From NCBI RefSeq assembly GCF_001026695.1, contig NZ_LDNB01000017.1, positions 466,833-530,832 of the forward strand: a DNA stretch of 64,000 nucleotides. The letters run 5' to 3'. The notes beneath the pieces are model-generated. The model made no database searches. It was not told the origin of the DNA and worked only from the letters and a program-made list of their open reading frames with translations. A program made the translations under genes and the position numbers. Below are positions 51,076-59,970 of the stretch, piece after piece (the stretch's first letter is position 1; each line of letters begins with the position of its first letter). Source of the stretch: Neobacillus vireti (lineage in GTDB: Bacteria; Bacillota; Bacilli; Bacillales; Cytobacillaceae).

Positions 51076-52281
51076 ATGAAAATTAGTCATTATGCTCTAG
51101 TTATTAGTTTTTTAGTTGTCATCTTTGGGTTTGGAATCGTTTCAAAACTTCAAACAGACCGTCCATCATCTGTTTTCGAAAATCGCACGTTGTCTCAAGA
51201 ACCTGTGAAGGATTTAAGCCTCATTCGTTCCGGAGAATTTTTCAAACAATACGAAACATATTTTTCAGACCAATTTTTATTACGAGACAAGTGGGTCGGA
51301 TTGTACACAAAATTACAAATTTTATCACCGAAAACATTTGTAAACGGTTATTACATTGGGAAAAACGGATGGATATACAATCAACCTGCCATTTATACGC
51401 CGGAAGATGATTTGAAAAAATCAGCCGAAGCATTAAATGAACTAGGTAAAACACTAAGTGAATCAGGAACAAAGCTATATTACTTCCCTGTACCATCGAA
51501 GACTAATATGACTCAAAGAGATTTACCAAAATATTTACCTGAAGGTGTAGGGGAAAAGAATAAACAATACTTGCTTTCACATTTGGACCGAACGGTAGTC
51601 AATTACGAAGACTTTAGACCTGAATACGAGAAAGATGGTTACGAAACGGTCAAAAGTTATTATTACAAAACGGATCACCACTGGAATGAAAAAGGCGGCT
51701 TTTTAGCATATAAGCTCATAACCAAAAGAATACACAAAGATTATGAAGCAGTATCAAGTGATGTTAAGAAGTCTGACTATGAACACAAATGTTACAATGG
51801 TTATCCATTCTCAGGTAGTTTTAACAGAATGGTATTTAATCAAGTCAGTTTATATGCGGATACAGTTTGTCAGTATATTCCAAAGACCTATTCATTTAAA
51901 GACTATGATGTATACAGAGGTGCGGTTTCTGCTGAGAACAAAGTGCCATATTCAAACATTTACGCAGAAGAATTGGTGAATAAAACAGGAACTTTCAAAT
52001 ATGGAAGTGCATTTACATGGGATTTAGGAGAATTCAATATCATTAATAAGAAAAGCCAAAACAAGTTAAATGTTTTAATCTTAAAAGATTCCTATTCGAA
52101 TGCAGCGGTATTCCCTCTTGCTCACCATTTTTATAAAACTTCAGTATTTGATATGAGGTTCAACAGGGAAATCACGGCGAGTGATTACATCAAAAATAAC
52201 AAGTTCGATATGGTTATCATTTTCTATAATGATGGAAATATTATGGGTTCAATGTATGAATTTGATAAATTACCACAATAA
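51076..52281 (+). CDS. DHHW/AlgJ-like extracellular SGNH acetyltransferase partner
   Basis: 401 residues with an N-terminal membrane anchor (about 7-24) and an extracytoplasmic SGNH-like domain. The signature YYYKTDHHWNEKGG (about residue 200) and the serine in LILKDSYSNA match AlgJ/AlgX/DHHW proteins, which receive acetyl groups from an MBOAT partner. ATG follows AAGGGG. The gene lies directly behind the MBOAT and ends in a strong terminator, so the two are a complete transcription unit. Confidence 0.88.
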   Translation: MKISHYALVISFLVVIFGFGIVSKLQTDRPSSVFENRTLSQEPVKDLSLIRSGEFFKQYETYFSDQFLLRDKWVGLYTKLQILSPKTFVNGYYIGKNGWIYNQPAIYTPEDDLKKSAEALNELGKTLSESGTKLYYFPVPSKTNMTQRDLPKYLPEGVGEKNKQYLLSHLDRTVVNYEDFRPEYEKDGYETVKSYYYKTDHHWNEKGGFLAYKLITKRIHKDYEAVSSDVKKSDYEHKCYNGYPFSGSFNRMVFNQVSLYADTVCQYIPKTYSFKDYDVYRGAVSAENKVPYSNIYAEELVNKTGTFKYGSAFTWDLGEFNIINKKSQNKLNVLILKDSYSNAAVFPLAHHFYKTSVFDMRFNREITASDYIKNNKFDMVIIFYNDGNIMGSMYEFDKLPQ

Positions 52282-52318
52282 AAAGATGCGGCTTCTGCCG
52301 CATCTTTTTTTATTTTTT
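52282..52318 (+). terminator. Strong terminator of the MBOAT-DHHW operon
   Basis: AAAGATGCGGC pairs with GCCGCATCTTT around TTCT, then TTTTATTTTTTTT. Confidence 0.92.
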
Positions 52319-52394
52319 TTAAAGAACTGACACAATAAACTTGACAAAAACAAGATAGTCGATTATGGGGGGGACCCTGGAAAGAGGTGATTAT

Positions 52395-52580
52395 ATGAAA
52401 AAATTATTGATTGCATTATCGGTGGTATCCTTTTCCGTTCTTCCAACATTTCAAGTGGCGAATGCAGATACAGGGAACCAAGAGGAGCTCCTTCTGGAAC
52501 CCTTCCGTTTACCGGAATCATTCATATTTTTAATAATATCTAGTCCTTCCATCAATAACTTGGCTGATTGGATAGATTGA
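52395..52580 (+). CDS. Small secreted protein, 61 residues
   Basis: Signal peptide (MKKLLIALSVVSFSVLPTF, cleavage near VANA) followed by only about 38 residues, with a second hydrophobic patch (PESFIFLIISS). ATG 52395 follows AAAGAGGTG. It could be a complete small exported peptide or a truncated secreted protein; no family recognised. It is convergent with the germination operon. Confidence 0.55.
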   Translation: MKKLLIALSVVSFSVLPTFQVANADTGNQEELLLEPFRLPESFIFLIISSPSINNLADWID

Positions 52581-52636
52581 AATTCAAGTGATTGATATTT
52601 TATTTAAGCATCCTCCCTAGCGGGAAAAAGAGGGAA

Positions 52637-52843
52637 CTAATAATTTGAGTTGGACCCGGAATTTCTGGAAAGTAAAGAAGTAAGATAGCAACTAGCAAGC
52701 TTATTGCTGTTAAGGTCACAAGTATTCTTTTTTCTTTTTTTTTGATTAGGATATAACTTCCGCCATTCAAGTAAATGGATCAGAAAAACTAATATGGATA
52801 TTCCTATAAGCTCAAATATCTTCATTTTTTGCTCCTTTTTCAT
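52637..52843 (-). CDS. Small membrane protein at the end of the germinant receptor operon
   Basis: 68 residues from ATG 52843 (TGGAG upstream) or 62 from ATG 52825 (AAAAAGGAG upstream). One membrane helix (IFELIGISILVFLIHLLEW) is followed by a basic tail. It starts 1 base after the GerC stop, so it is the fourth gene of the operon. Some ger operons carry a small fourth D-type membrane gene, a plausible but unproven analogue. Confidence 0.55.
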   Translation of the reverse strand: MKKEQKMKIFELIGISILVFLIHLLEWRKLYPNQKKRKKNTCDLNSNKLASCYLTSLLSRNSGSNSNY

Positions 52844-52844
52844 T

Positions 52845-54011
52845 TCACTCCAAAGTAGTGGTCGACAACCCAGGCTCGAGTACATGTACCTTAACTTTCG
52901 TTTCTACATAGATATCTGGAAGAACAACTTCCCAGTGATCTTTTACTTTTTCCCATTCTTTTGGGTATTTACGATGAAAAGCAGTAGCAAATCCAAAGGG
53001 ATCCACCTTCATTCCATCTTTTACCTGCTTAAGGGCTTTCTCTATGGAAATAGAAACGTCTTTTTCTATATAATTTTCTACTCTTTTTGTATTTTTCTTA
53101 CTCATAATATTTATTTTGCTTCCATTTTGAACAATCATCCCTTCCTTTGATATATATATAGTGACACTCCATTTTCCTTTTTCAATTTTTGGAATCAGAT
53201 TTGTCTTTGTTCTTTTCAGATATAGTGAAATGGTTTGCCCTTTTTTGGGATACCCTGTTATTTCAGGTAATTCATTTTGGTTTCTTACCCATAATAATCC
53301 TTTTGATTCAACTTCATTAATTCTCCCAATCATTTTATCTCTCATAAAAATAGCTGTGCCACCAATGATGGGAGAGACATTCATTTTCCTATCATCATTA
53401 TTTTGATGCTTGATTTTAATAAGCGGTAATAGTGCACCTCCTCCTTCACTTGTAACCATCAGTTCAAAATCTTTCAATGTAATATTTGCACCAACATGCA
53501 TTTCCGACATCTTTCGAAGCACATCTCCAACATATTTTTCTAATGAAGGTGATAGCTGTAAAATGTCAGATGCCTTTCCATCACTGACATATAAACGAGA
53601 TTCCTCGCGAGGCTCTGGGTGACGGTCTATGAAGTCAATTTGTCTTCCGAGGTTCCCTTTTTCAGAGAGGGATCGGCCAAAGATATATGTTTTACAATGT
53701 CCCCAAAAAAGTCTGCGTGAATATTCCCGTTGAAGATTGGATGCAGCATCAGCCAGGTTTGTTCCAACAGCTGATTTGATCTCTACTTGGGCCTTACTAG
53801 AACTACTTTGTTGCCCACCACTTTGTGATTGAGGAAGGAAGACTTGAACAGTTAATTTAATTTTATTATTTTTTTCTTTATCGATGGCTGCTCCTACTAT
53901 GATGGCTAATTGATTTAGTTCCTTATTATCCCAGCAACCAGTTAGCAAAACACACTGTGAAAGAACAAGAAAGAAGGAAAGAATAGCTTTAATTATTCGA
54001 CAAAGTATCAT
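52845..54011 (-). CDS. Spore germination receptor C subunit, Ger(x)C lipoprotein
   Basis: Lipoprotein subunit of a nutrient germinant receptor in the spore inner membrane, 388 residues. The lipobox is LLTGC with the lipid-bearing cysteine at residue 26, followed by the family hallmark WDNKELNQLAIIVGAAIDK. Internal family motifs include DFIDRHPEPREESRLYVSDG. It is the third gene after the B and A subunits, 43 bases downstream. Likely expressed in the forespore. Confidence 0.92.
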   Translation of the reverse strand: MILCRIIKAILSFFLVLSQCVLLTGCWDNKELNQLAIIVGAAIDKEKNNKIKLTVQVFLPQSQSGGQQSSSSKAQVEIKSAVGTNLADAASNLQREYSRRLFWGHCKTYIFGRSLSEKGNLGRQIDFIDRHPEPREESRLYVSDGKASDILQLSPSLEKYVGDVLRKMSEMHVGANITLKDFELMVTSEGGGALLPLIKIKHQNNDDRKMNVSPIIGGTAIFMRDKMIGRINEVESKGLLWVRNQNELPEITGYPKKGQTISLYLKRTKTNLIPKIEKGKWSVTIYISKEGMIVQNGSKINIMSKKNTKRVENYIEKDVSISIEKALKQVKDGMKVDPFGFATAFHRKYPKEWEKVKDHWEVVLPDIYVETKVKVHVLEPGLSTTTLE

Positions 54012-54054
54012 TCATTCTTTCAATTCCTTTCCTTTAAATTTCAGTAAGTTTCAT

Positions 54055-55602
54055 CTATTTTTTTGGTTTTGGTTGCTGATTGGGAGCCTGCCTGTACTTA
54101 TTAATTCTTCCAGTTAAATGTGGTCGTGTATTTAACATCCACCAAGGAGAACGTATAAAAGCATCCTTCATTTCTCGTCCTATTGTTGGGGCTATTGGTG
54201 AAAGATATGGAACACCGAAAGAGCGTAATTTACATAAATGGATGACTATCGCAATAAAACCAAACACTAATCCATGTAGCCCCATCGTTCCAGCAAGCAT
54301 CATGATGGGAAAGCGAATCAATCTTAAAGCAATTCCTTCTGAGTAGCGAGGAACCATAAAAGAAGCAATGCCTGTAATCGCCACAACAATTACCATGAGA
54401 GGAGAAACAAGCCCTGCTTGAACAGCAGCTTGCCCGATAACTAATGCCCCTACAATGCTTACTGCAGCTCCGATTTGTTTAGGTAGACGGAGCCCTGCTT
54501 CACGAAGCGCTTCGAAAACAATCTCCATTATTAATGCCTCTATCAAGGCAGTAAATGGGACACTTTCCCGTAACGATGCCATACTTAATAGCAAGGTTGT
54601 AGGTACCATCTCCTGATGGAAGCTGGAAACTGCGACATAAAGCGAAGGCAAGAATACAGAAATTAACATAAAGAAAAGACGCATTATTCTTATAACAGAA
54701 CTAATCAAATAACGTTGGTAATAGTCATCAGGTGCCTGAAAAAAAGAAAAAAAGCTTACAGGAGCAATTAGAACGAAAGGAGTACCATCTACTAATATGA
54801 CGACACGTCCTTCCAATAGGTTAGCTGAGGCGACATCTGGTCGTTCCGTATCAAGTAACTGCGGAAACGGTGAAAAAACATTATCCTCTATCAATTCCTC
54901 GATATATCCACTTTCCAAAACACTGTCGACTTCGACTTTCTGTAGTCTGTTTTGAACCTCATCTATTAATGACTGATTAGCAATTCCCTCTATATAAGCA
55001 ATGATTATACTTGTATCAGAATAACTCCCGATATTCATTTTAATCATTTTTAGGTTAGGGCTTCTGATTTTTCGCCGAAGCATGGAAATATTGACTCCCA
55101 ATGTTTCCACAAATCCTTCTCTTGGTCCCCGGATTACGCTTTCGGATTCAGGTTCTATAATGGACCTCTTATCCCATTTGGCTAGTCCTAAAGCCGCTCC
55201 TTGTTCCTCATGTTCCATTAAAAGGATAGGGTTTCCATTAGAAATGTTCTTTATACAATCATCATATGTCTTGACTACTCGTATATTTGATAATTGTATA
55301 TTTTCACATGTCTCTTGAAGATTAATCGATTTATCAATTGTTTTAGACATTAAAGGAGCAAGGACGCTAGAATCTATTTGTTCTGTATCAGATAAGCCAT
55401 CAATATATACAAGGAGTGCTTTTGTTTTTCCGGCAATTAAAAAAGGATGATAGATTACATCGATGCAACCCTTATAAATGGATTTTAGAATCTGAAGATT
55501 TTTATCCAACTCTGATGACAGGGGAAGATTTCGGTTACTCATTCCTTCAATAGGATGTTGTTTTTGAGGACGTTTTTTTAAAATTCGAAACAAGTTGAAC
55601 AA
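54055..55602 (-). CDS. Spore germination receptor A subunit, GerA family
   Basis: 515 residues. A soluble N-terminal half (residues 1-270) includes the conserved VIRGPREGFVETLGVNISMLRRKI, and VDGTPFVLIAPVSF leads into a C-terminal membrane region of about five helices (PRYSEGIALRLIRFPIMMLA). GerA-type subunits form ion-conducting oligomers opened by germinants. Full length for the family. The ligand cannot be predicted. Confidence 0.94.
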   Translation of the reverse strand: MFNLFRILKKRPQKQHPIEGMSNRNLPLSSELDKNLQILKSIYKGCIDVIYHPFLIAGKTKALLVYIDGLSDTEQIDSSVLAPLMSKTIDKSINLQETCENIQLSNIRVVKTYDDCIKNISNGNPILLMEHEEQGAALGLAKWDKRSIIEPESESVIRGPREGFVETLGVNISMLRRKIRSPNLKMIKMNIGSYSDTSIIIAYIEGIANQSLIDEVQNRLQKVEVDSVLESGYIEELIEDNVFSPFPQLLDTERPDVASANLLEGRVVILVDGTPFVLIAPVSFFSFFQAPDDYYQRYLISSVIRIMRLFFMLISVFLPSLYVAVSSFHQEMVPTTLLLSMASLRESVPFTALIEALIMEIVFEALREAGLRLPKQIGAAVSIVGALVIGQAAVQAGLVSPLMVIVVAITGIASFMVPRYSEGIALRLIRFPIMMLAGTMGLHGLVFGFIAIVIHLCKLRSFGVPYLSPIAPTIGREMKDAFIRSPWWMLNTRPHLTGRINKYRQAPNQQPKPKK

Positions 55603-55730
55603 GTCCTTTCTGTTAGCGAATTTCCTATTTACTAAAACATCATTTTTTATTTGACTAGTTGATTTTCGATCAAAAAGATCAAAACAGAAAAGGAAGGGTC
55701 TGAGATAAAATATTTGAAAATCAACCTTTT

Positions 55731-56849
55731 CTAATAATTTGATATACGTGGTGGCTTTTTCTTTATAGTATTTCTTGTCCGTATCTTAGCAATAATCAAT
55801 AATATTGTTGGTAGAACAGTTAACATAAATGGAACATAAAACGGGAAGATGGACTTTGAAAATTCAAACTGTTCCTGTAAATTAGCGAATTCCCAAATAG
55901 CAAATAGAGATATTAATATACCGAATGGTAAAACGATTGGCTTGAAGTCTGAAAGGTTCAACCATTGTGCGGTACCCAAAACTAATGCATAATAGAAGAC
56001 TGTAATTTTGATATACGCACCTAAAATCCAAATAGTGATAATTCCCGCTTCTAAATGTTCAAAAAAATCAGAAAGACTGATAAACCGTACAGCCTTGAAA
56101 ACAGGAAAAGTGTAACTAGCAGTCATCTCTCCAAATAGGAAAGTAGTCAGTAAATTTAAACTAACAAGACTAAGCATAACCGCAAATACTGAGATAAAAC
56201 TCCATTTCAATCCTTTTTCAGGATCTTTTAAAAAGGGGAGAAACATAGATATAAGGAATACCTCACTAAACCAAGCCTGCGGGGCAGCGGAACCTTGAAG
56301 CAAAGGTAACAACCCATGTTCCAAGATTGGTAGAACATTCTTTGGATCCAAGTCTTTAAGAAGCATGATTGTAAATATCGGTATAGGGAGAATGAAAATA
56401 GGAATGAATAGTTGGGAAGCTCTCCCAAGCACCTCTACTCCTCCAGTTATAGCGAGAGATGCCATAATAACAGTGCTTCCTATAATTGCAATCATTGGAG
56501 TTTTTGGTAAAAGGGAAATTCCAACGAAAAAATAATACTCCTTTAAAATGAACCCACACATATACAAGAAAAAGAACAGGTAGAATAATCCAAGTATTTT
56601 ACTTAGAAAGTGCCCAATAATATGTTTACTATATTGAATAAGTGATTCATTTGGATACATCTTATGTAATTTATAAAGGACATAAGCAGTAAAAAATCCA
56701 TTTAAGGAACCTAAAATGGGAGCTGCCCAACTATCGCGTCCCACATATTGACCTGTAATTGCTGGAACCATTAGAACAGCTGTGGCATAAATCGTTGGAT
56801 ATATCATCAGTGCCATTTGATAGGCTGTAATCCTCCCTTTATCGTGCAT
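55731..56849 (-). CDS. Spore germination receptor B subunit, GerB/endospore permease family
   Basis: Ten-helix protein of the amino-acid/polyamine-permease superfamily, 372 residues, that binds the germinant (amino acids or sugars in studied cases). N-terminal ITAYQMALMIYPTIYATAVL and the helix GGVEVLGRASQLFIPIF are typical. It is the first gene of the operon, giving the order B-A-C rather than A-B-C. GAGGTAAGAGGT precedes ATG. A candidate sigma-G promoter lies upstream. Confidence 0.93.
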   Translation of the reverse strand: MHDKGRITAYQMALMIYPTIYATAVLMVPAITGQYVGRDSWAAPILGSLNGFFTAYVLYKLHKMYPNESLIQYSKHIIGHFLSKILGLFYLFFFLYMCGFILKEYYFFVGISLLPKTPMIAIIGSTVIMASLAITGGVEVLGRASQLFIPIFILPIPIFTIMLLKDLDPKNVLPILEHGLLPLLQGSAAPQAWFSEVFLISMFLPFLKDPEKGLKWSFISVFAVMLSLVSLNLLTTFLFGEMTASYTFPVFKAVRFISLSDFFEHLEAGIITIWILGAYIKITVFYYALVLGTAQWLNLSDFKPIVLPFGILISLFAIWEFANLQEQFEFSKSIFPFYVPFMLTVLPTILLIIAKIRTRNTIKKKPPRISNY

Positions 56850-56878
56850 ACCTCTTACCTCTTTTATTTATTTTTATA

Positions 56879-56907
56879 TAGTATCTCTTTAAAAAAATAA
56901 AAAATGC
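56879..56907 (-). promoter_or_regulatory. Candidate sigma-G promoter of the ger operon
   Basis: On the minus strand GCATT is separated by 17 bases from GATACTA, close to the sigma-G pattern (GHATR, 17-18 bases, CATnHTA) with one mismatch in each box. The -10 box lies about 30 bases before the GerB start. Confidence 0.5.
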
Positions 56908-57036
56908 AGGCTGTAAAAAACTAATTAGATGAAAATAACAAGGCGCAGCAATTGCTGTAAAAAATCACCTGACAATGACAAAAATCAGGATCTCACACAT
57001 TGTACCATTAAACAATTTGACAGGAGGCACGCGGAG

Positions 57037-57330
57037 GTGACAACTGAACTACTTTCAGATCACTTATCTACACAACTACAGACTCCGACTATTTCTGCAC
57101 AATATCGTTCTCTCGCAAAAGAGGCTGAGGATCGTAACTTAAGCTATGAGGAATTCCTATTAGCATTACTAGAAGCAGAATCAGAGTCTAGAGAAGAAAA
57201 TCAAAGACAAAGAAGGCTTAAACAAGCTGCTTTTTCTGTCCAGAAAACACTCGATAGTTATGATTTTAGTTTAATGCCAAGTCTAATATTCCCGTTTTGT
57301 CGGCAGGACCCCAATAATAGACACTCTTAA
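57037..57330 (+). pseudogene. IS21-family IstB relic
   Basis: GTG 57037 after GGAGG begins VTTELLSDHLSTQLQTPTIS, then LAKEAEDRNLSYEEFLLALL and RQRRLKQAAF, the N-terminal part of the IS21 helper ATPase IstB. Homology ends near LDSYDFSLMPSL (about 57285), before the Walker motifs. The remaining bases end in CAGGACCCCAATAATAGACA, which resembles an IS3-type terminal repeat, so a second element may have cut it. Confidence 0.75.
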
Positions 57331-57501
57331 ATAGATACAGCTTGAAGTTTTCATTTTCTTTTCCTAAGTTGTATGGGTTAATCCTATGCCCTTTTAATCA
57401 GCGTTTTTCCTACCTCTTAAAAAAACTATTAAAGAATGATTCATTGTAAATTTGGAATAATACCTTTGTATTTGTAGTTAGTCAAAAAGGAGGGAACCAA
57501 A

Positions 57502-57747
57502 ATGGATATTCAAAAATTAGCCGATCATGAGTCATTGGATCTACATGAAGTTATTAATTTTAAAACCCTTTGCTTAGCGAAATCAAAACTAATGCAAGGA
57601 CTGGTATTTGATCATGATTTGAGAGCATTAATGCAAAAAGATGTTGAACAATCCATGCAAGCACTTGGAGAATTACAGGCAATTTATCAACGTGCACCTT
57701 TTGAAGCGCCTGTTCCTCAAAACCGGCCAACACCAATAATAAATTGA
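57502..57747 (+). CDS. yraG: YraG-like spore coat protein
   Basis: 81-residue coat-associated protein with the short CotF-like helical motif (LHEVINFKTLCLAKSKLMQG) and a proline-rich tail. AAAAGGAGG precedes ATG. It is the first gene of a cluster that matches the B. subtilis order yraG-yraF-adhB-yraE-yraD in both gene type and size. That conservation is the basis for the name. The individual function is unknown. Confidence 0.82.
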   Translation: MDIQKLADHESLDLHEVINFKTLCLAKSKLMQGLVFDHDLRALMQKDVEQSMQALGELQAIYQRAPFEAPVPQNRPTPIIN

Positions 57748-57763
57748 AAGGAAGGCAAATTCA

Positions 57764-58132
57764 TTGAACAATGACTATTTAGACCCTATAAACTCGCTAC
57801 ACGTACCAGAGCTAGCAGATACCACATTTGCGATGGATTTACTTCTTCGTGCCAAAGAAGGTGTTCGCAATATTGCGGCCGCATTAACGGAGTCAGCATC
57901 ACCTGATGTTAGAAAGCTCTTACGAAAACATTTAAAGCAAGGGATTGCCATGCACCAAGAAATTACAGAACTTATGATTAATAAAAAATGGTTCCATCCA
58001 TACGAACTAAGTGAACAGTATAAACTAGATCAACTCTCTGCCAACAATACATTGATGATTGGCAAAATGAATCTATTCCCTGTTGAGACCAATAGAAAAG
58101 GTATGTTTGATCGGACACCTGATGATCACTAA
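57764..58132 (+). CDS. yraF: YraF-like CotF-family spore coat protein
   Basis: 122 residues with the CotF domain (LADTTFAMDLLLRAKEGVRN; SPDVRKLLRKHLKQGIAMHQ), a ferritin-like four-helix fold found in inner coat proteins. TTG start at 57764 after GAAAGGAAGG. It is in the middle of the yra cluster, 16 bases after yraG, and probably made in the mother cell or forespore late in sporulation. Confidence 0.88.
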   Translation: MNNDYLDPINSLHVPELADTTFAMDLLLRAKEGVRNIAAALTESASPDVRKLLRKHLKQGIAMHQEITELMINKKWFHPYELSEQYKLDQLSANNTLMIGKMNLFPVETNRKGMFDRTPDDH

Positions 58133-58150
58133 CACTGGAGGCTGTAACCA

Positions 58151-59287
58151 ATGAAGGCAGTAACGTACCAAGGTATTAAAAATGTTGTAGTCAAAGAAGT
58201 TCCAGATCCAAAGATTGAAAAACCAGATGACATGATTATTAAAGTAACGAGTTCAGCTATATGTGGGTCTGATTTACATTTAATTCATGGCATGATTCCT
58301 AACCTGCAAGAAAACTATGTTATTGGCCATGAACCAATGGGAATCGTCGAAGAAGTTGGTCCAGGTGTGACTAAACTAAAAAAGGGAGATCGAGTAATTA
58401 TCCCCTTTAATATAGCATGCGGTGAATGCCATTACTGTAAAAACCATTTGGAAAGCCAATGTGATAATTCAAATGATAATGGTGATATGGGTGCCTATTT
58501 CGGATATTCTGGTACGACGGGTGGCTATCCAGGTGGGCAAGCTGAATATTTAAGAGTGCCATTTGCCAACTTTACTCATTTCAAAATTCCAGAGACTTGT
58601 GAAGAACCAGATGAAAAGTTAGCAGTTATTGCCGATGCGATGACTACTGGTTTTTGGAGTGTTGACAATGCAGGTGTAAGTGATGGAGATACAGTTATTG
58701 TTCTTGGCTGTGGTCCGGTTGGTCTTTTTGCTCAAAAATTCTGTTGGTTAAAAGGGGCAAAGCGAGTCATTGCCGTTGATTATGTCAATTATCGCCTGCA
58801 GCACGCAAAGCGCACCAACAAAGTAGAAATTGTTAACTTTGAGGACCATGAGAATGTAGGAAGTTACCTGAAGGAAATCACCAAAGGCGGCGCTGATGTT
58901 GTCATTGATGCAGTTGGTATGGACGGTAAAATGACTGATATGGAGTTCCTTGCAAGCGGAATGAAGCTTCAAGGCGGAGCATTAAGTGCGTTTATCATGG
59001 CTTCACAAGCAGTGCGTAAAGGCGGGATAATTCAAGTTACTGGCGTTTACGGCGGCAGATATAATGGTTTCCCTCTTGGAGATATTATGCAGCGAAATAT
59101 CAATATCCGCTCCGGTCAAGCACCTGTCATCCACTATATGCCATATATGTTTGAATTAGTTACGACCGGAAGAATTGATCCAGGAGATGTCGTAAGTCAT
59201 GTACTTCCACTTAGTGAAGCAAAGCGTGGCTATGAGATTTTTGACACAAAAATGGATGATTGTATAAAAGTCGTGTTGAAACCTTGA
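58151..59287 (+). CDS. adhB: Zinc-dependent alcohol dehydrogenase AdhB
   Basis: Medium-chain NAD(H) dehydrogenase of 378 residues. Catalytic-zinc residues are Cys in AICGSDLHLIHG (about 38) and His-Glu in GHEPMG (about 60). Structural-zinc cysteines are in CGECHYCKNHLESQC. The nucleotide fold is VIVLGCGPVGLFAQ (about 177). Most like the formaldehyde-dehydrogenase/threonine-dehydrogenase-like branch. It is embedded in the coat-protein cluster, as in B. subtilis. Natural substrate unknown. Confidence 0.92.
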   Translation: MKAVTYQGIKNVVVKEVPDPKIEKPDDMIIKVTSSAICGSDLHLIHGMIPNLQENYVIGHEPMGIVEEVGPGVTKLKKGDRVIIPFNIACGECHYCKNHLESQCDNSNDNGDMGAYFGYSGTTGGYPGGQAEYLRVPFANFTHFKIPETCEEPDEKLAVIADAMTTGFWSVDNAGVSDGDTVIVLGCGPVGLFAQKFCWLKGAKRVIAVDYVNYRLQHAKRTNKVEIVNFEDHENVGSYLKEITKGGADVVIDAVGMDGKMTDMEFLASGMKLQGGALSAFIMASQAVRKGGIIQVTGVYGGRYNGFPLGDIMQRNINIRSGQAPVIHYMPYMFELVTTGRIDPGDVVSHVLPLSEAKRGYEIFDTKMDDCIKVVLKP

Positions 59288-59304
59288 GGAAGGAGGTATA
59301 AAAA

Positions 59305-59499
59305 ATGAACTACGCCTTACATGAAGTTCTTGAGGTCCATGAGATGGCTGCATTTAAGACCACTTGTTTAACTAAATCCAAAACGATGAAAGCGTTAGTT
59401 ACAGATCAGCTATTAAAAGATATTATGCAGCAAGACATTGATGTATCTACGAGGCAATTACAAGAATATGCTTCTATCCTTTCCAACGCTAAGCAGTAA
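59305..59499 (+). CDS. yraE: YraE-like small coat-associated protein
   Basis: 64 residues, a paralogue of the YraG-like protein (LHEVLEVHEMAAFKTTCLTK) without the proline tail. AAGGAGG precedes ATG, 17 bases after adhB. Its length and position match B. subtilis yraE. Confidence 0.82.
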   Translation: MNYALHEVLEVHEMAAFKTTCLTKSKTMKALVTDQLLKDIMQQDIDVSTRQLQEYASILSNAKQ

Positions 59500-59511
59500 A
59501 TTAGGAGATGA

Positions 59512-59817
59512 ATGAACATGAATCCAATCATTGAAACTTTAACGGGTATGGACGGACTATCGGATCAAGTCGTTGCAATGGATCTACTCATTTCAGCTAA
59601 AAGTGGAATTAGAAATTATGCCATGGCAGTTACGGAGTCAGGAACACCGGAAATTAAAGAAATGCTCACTCGCCATTTAGTGGAAGCTCTTGATATGCAT
59701 GAACAAATATCCGTGTATATGGTAGAAAAAGGATGGAATCATGCTTGGGATACAAACGAACAGATCAGTTTGGATTTAGATAATATCAATACAGCATTGA
59801 ACTTACCGACATTATAA
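59512..59817 (+). CDS. yraD: YraD-like CotF-family spore coat protein
   Basis: 101 residues, a paralogue of the YraF-like protein in the same cluster (LSDQVVAMDLLISAKSGIRN; PEIKEMLTRHLVEALDMHEQ). ATG 59512 or 59518, both behind AGGAG. It is the last gene of the yra cluster, so two small and two CotF proteins bracket adhB symmetrically, which suggests an ancient duplication. Confidence 0.87.
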   Translation: MNMNPIIETLTGMDGLSDQVVAMDLLISAKSGIRNYAMAVTESGTPEIKEMLTRHLVEALDMHEQISVYMVEKGWNHAWDTNEQISLDLDNINTALNLPTL

Positions 59818-59970
59818 AAAATTTCTAGGAACAGTTTAAGACTCACCAAATAAACTGTTCCGATTAAACCATTTTGAGTTTATTTGGCAGAAGTAAATAA
59901 AGTTAATACCCCTTGCTTACTCGTGTTTGTTTTACACTATATAATGAAAACAATTAATTAACTATTTTTA

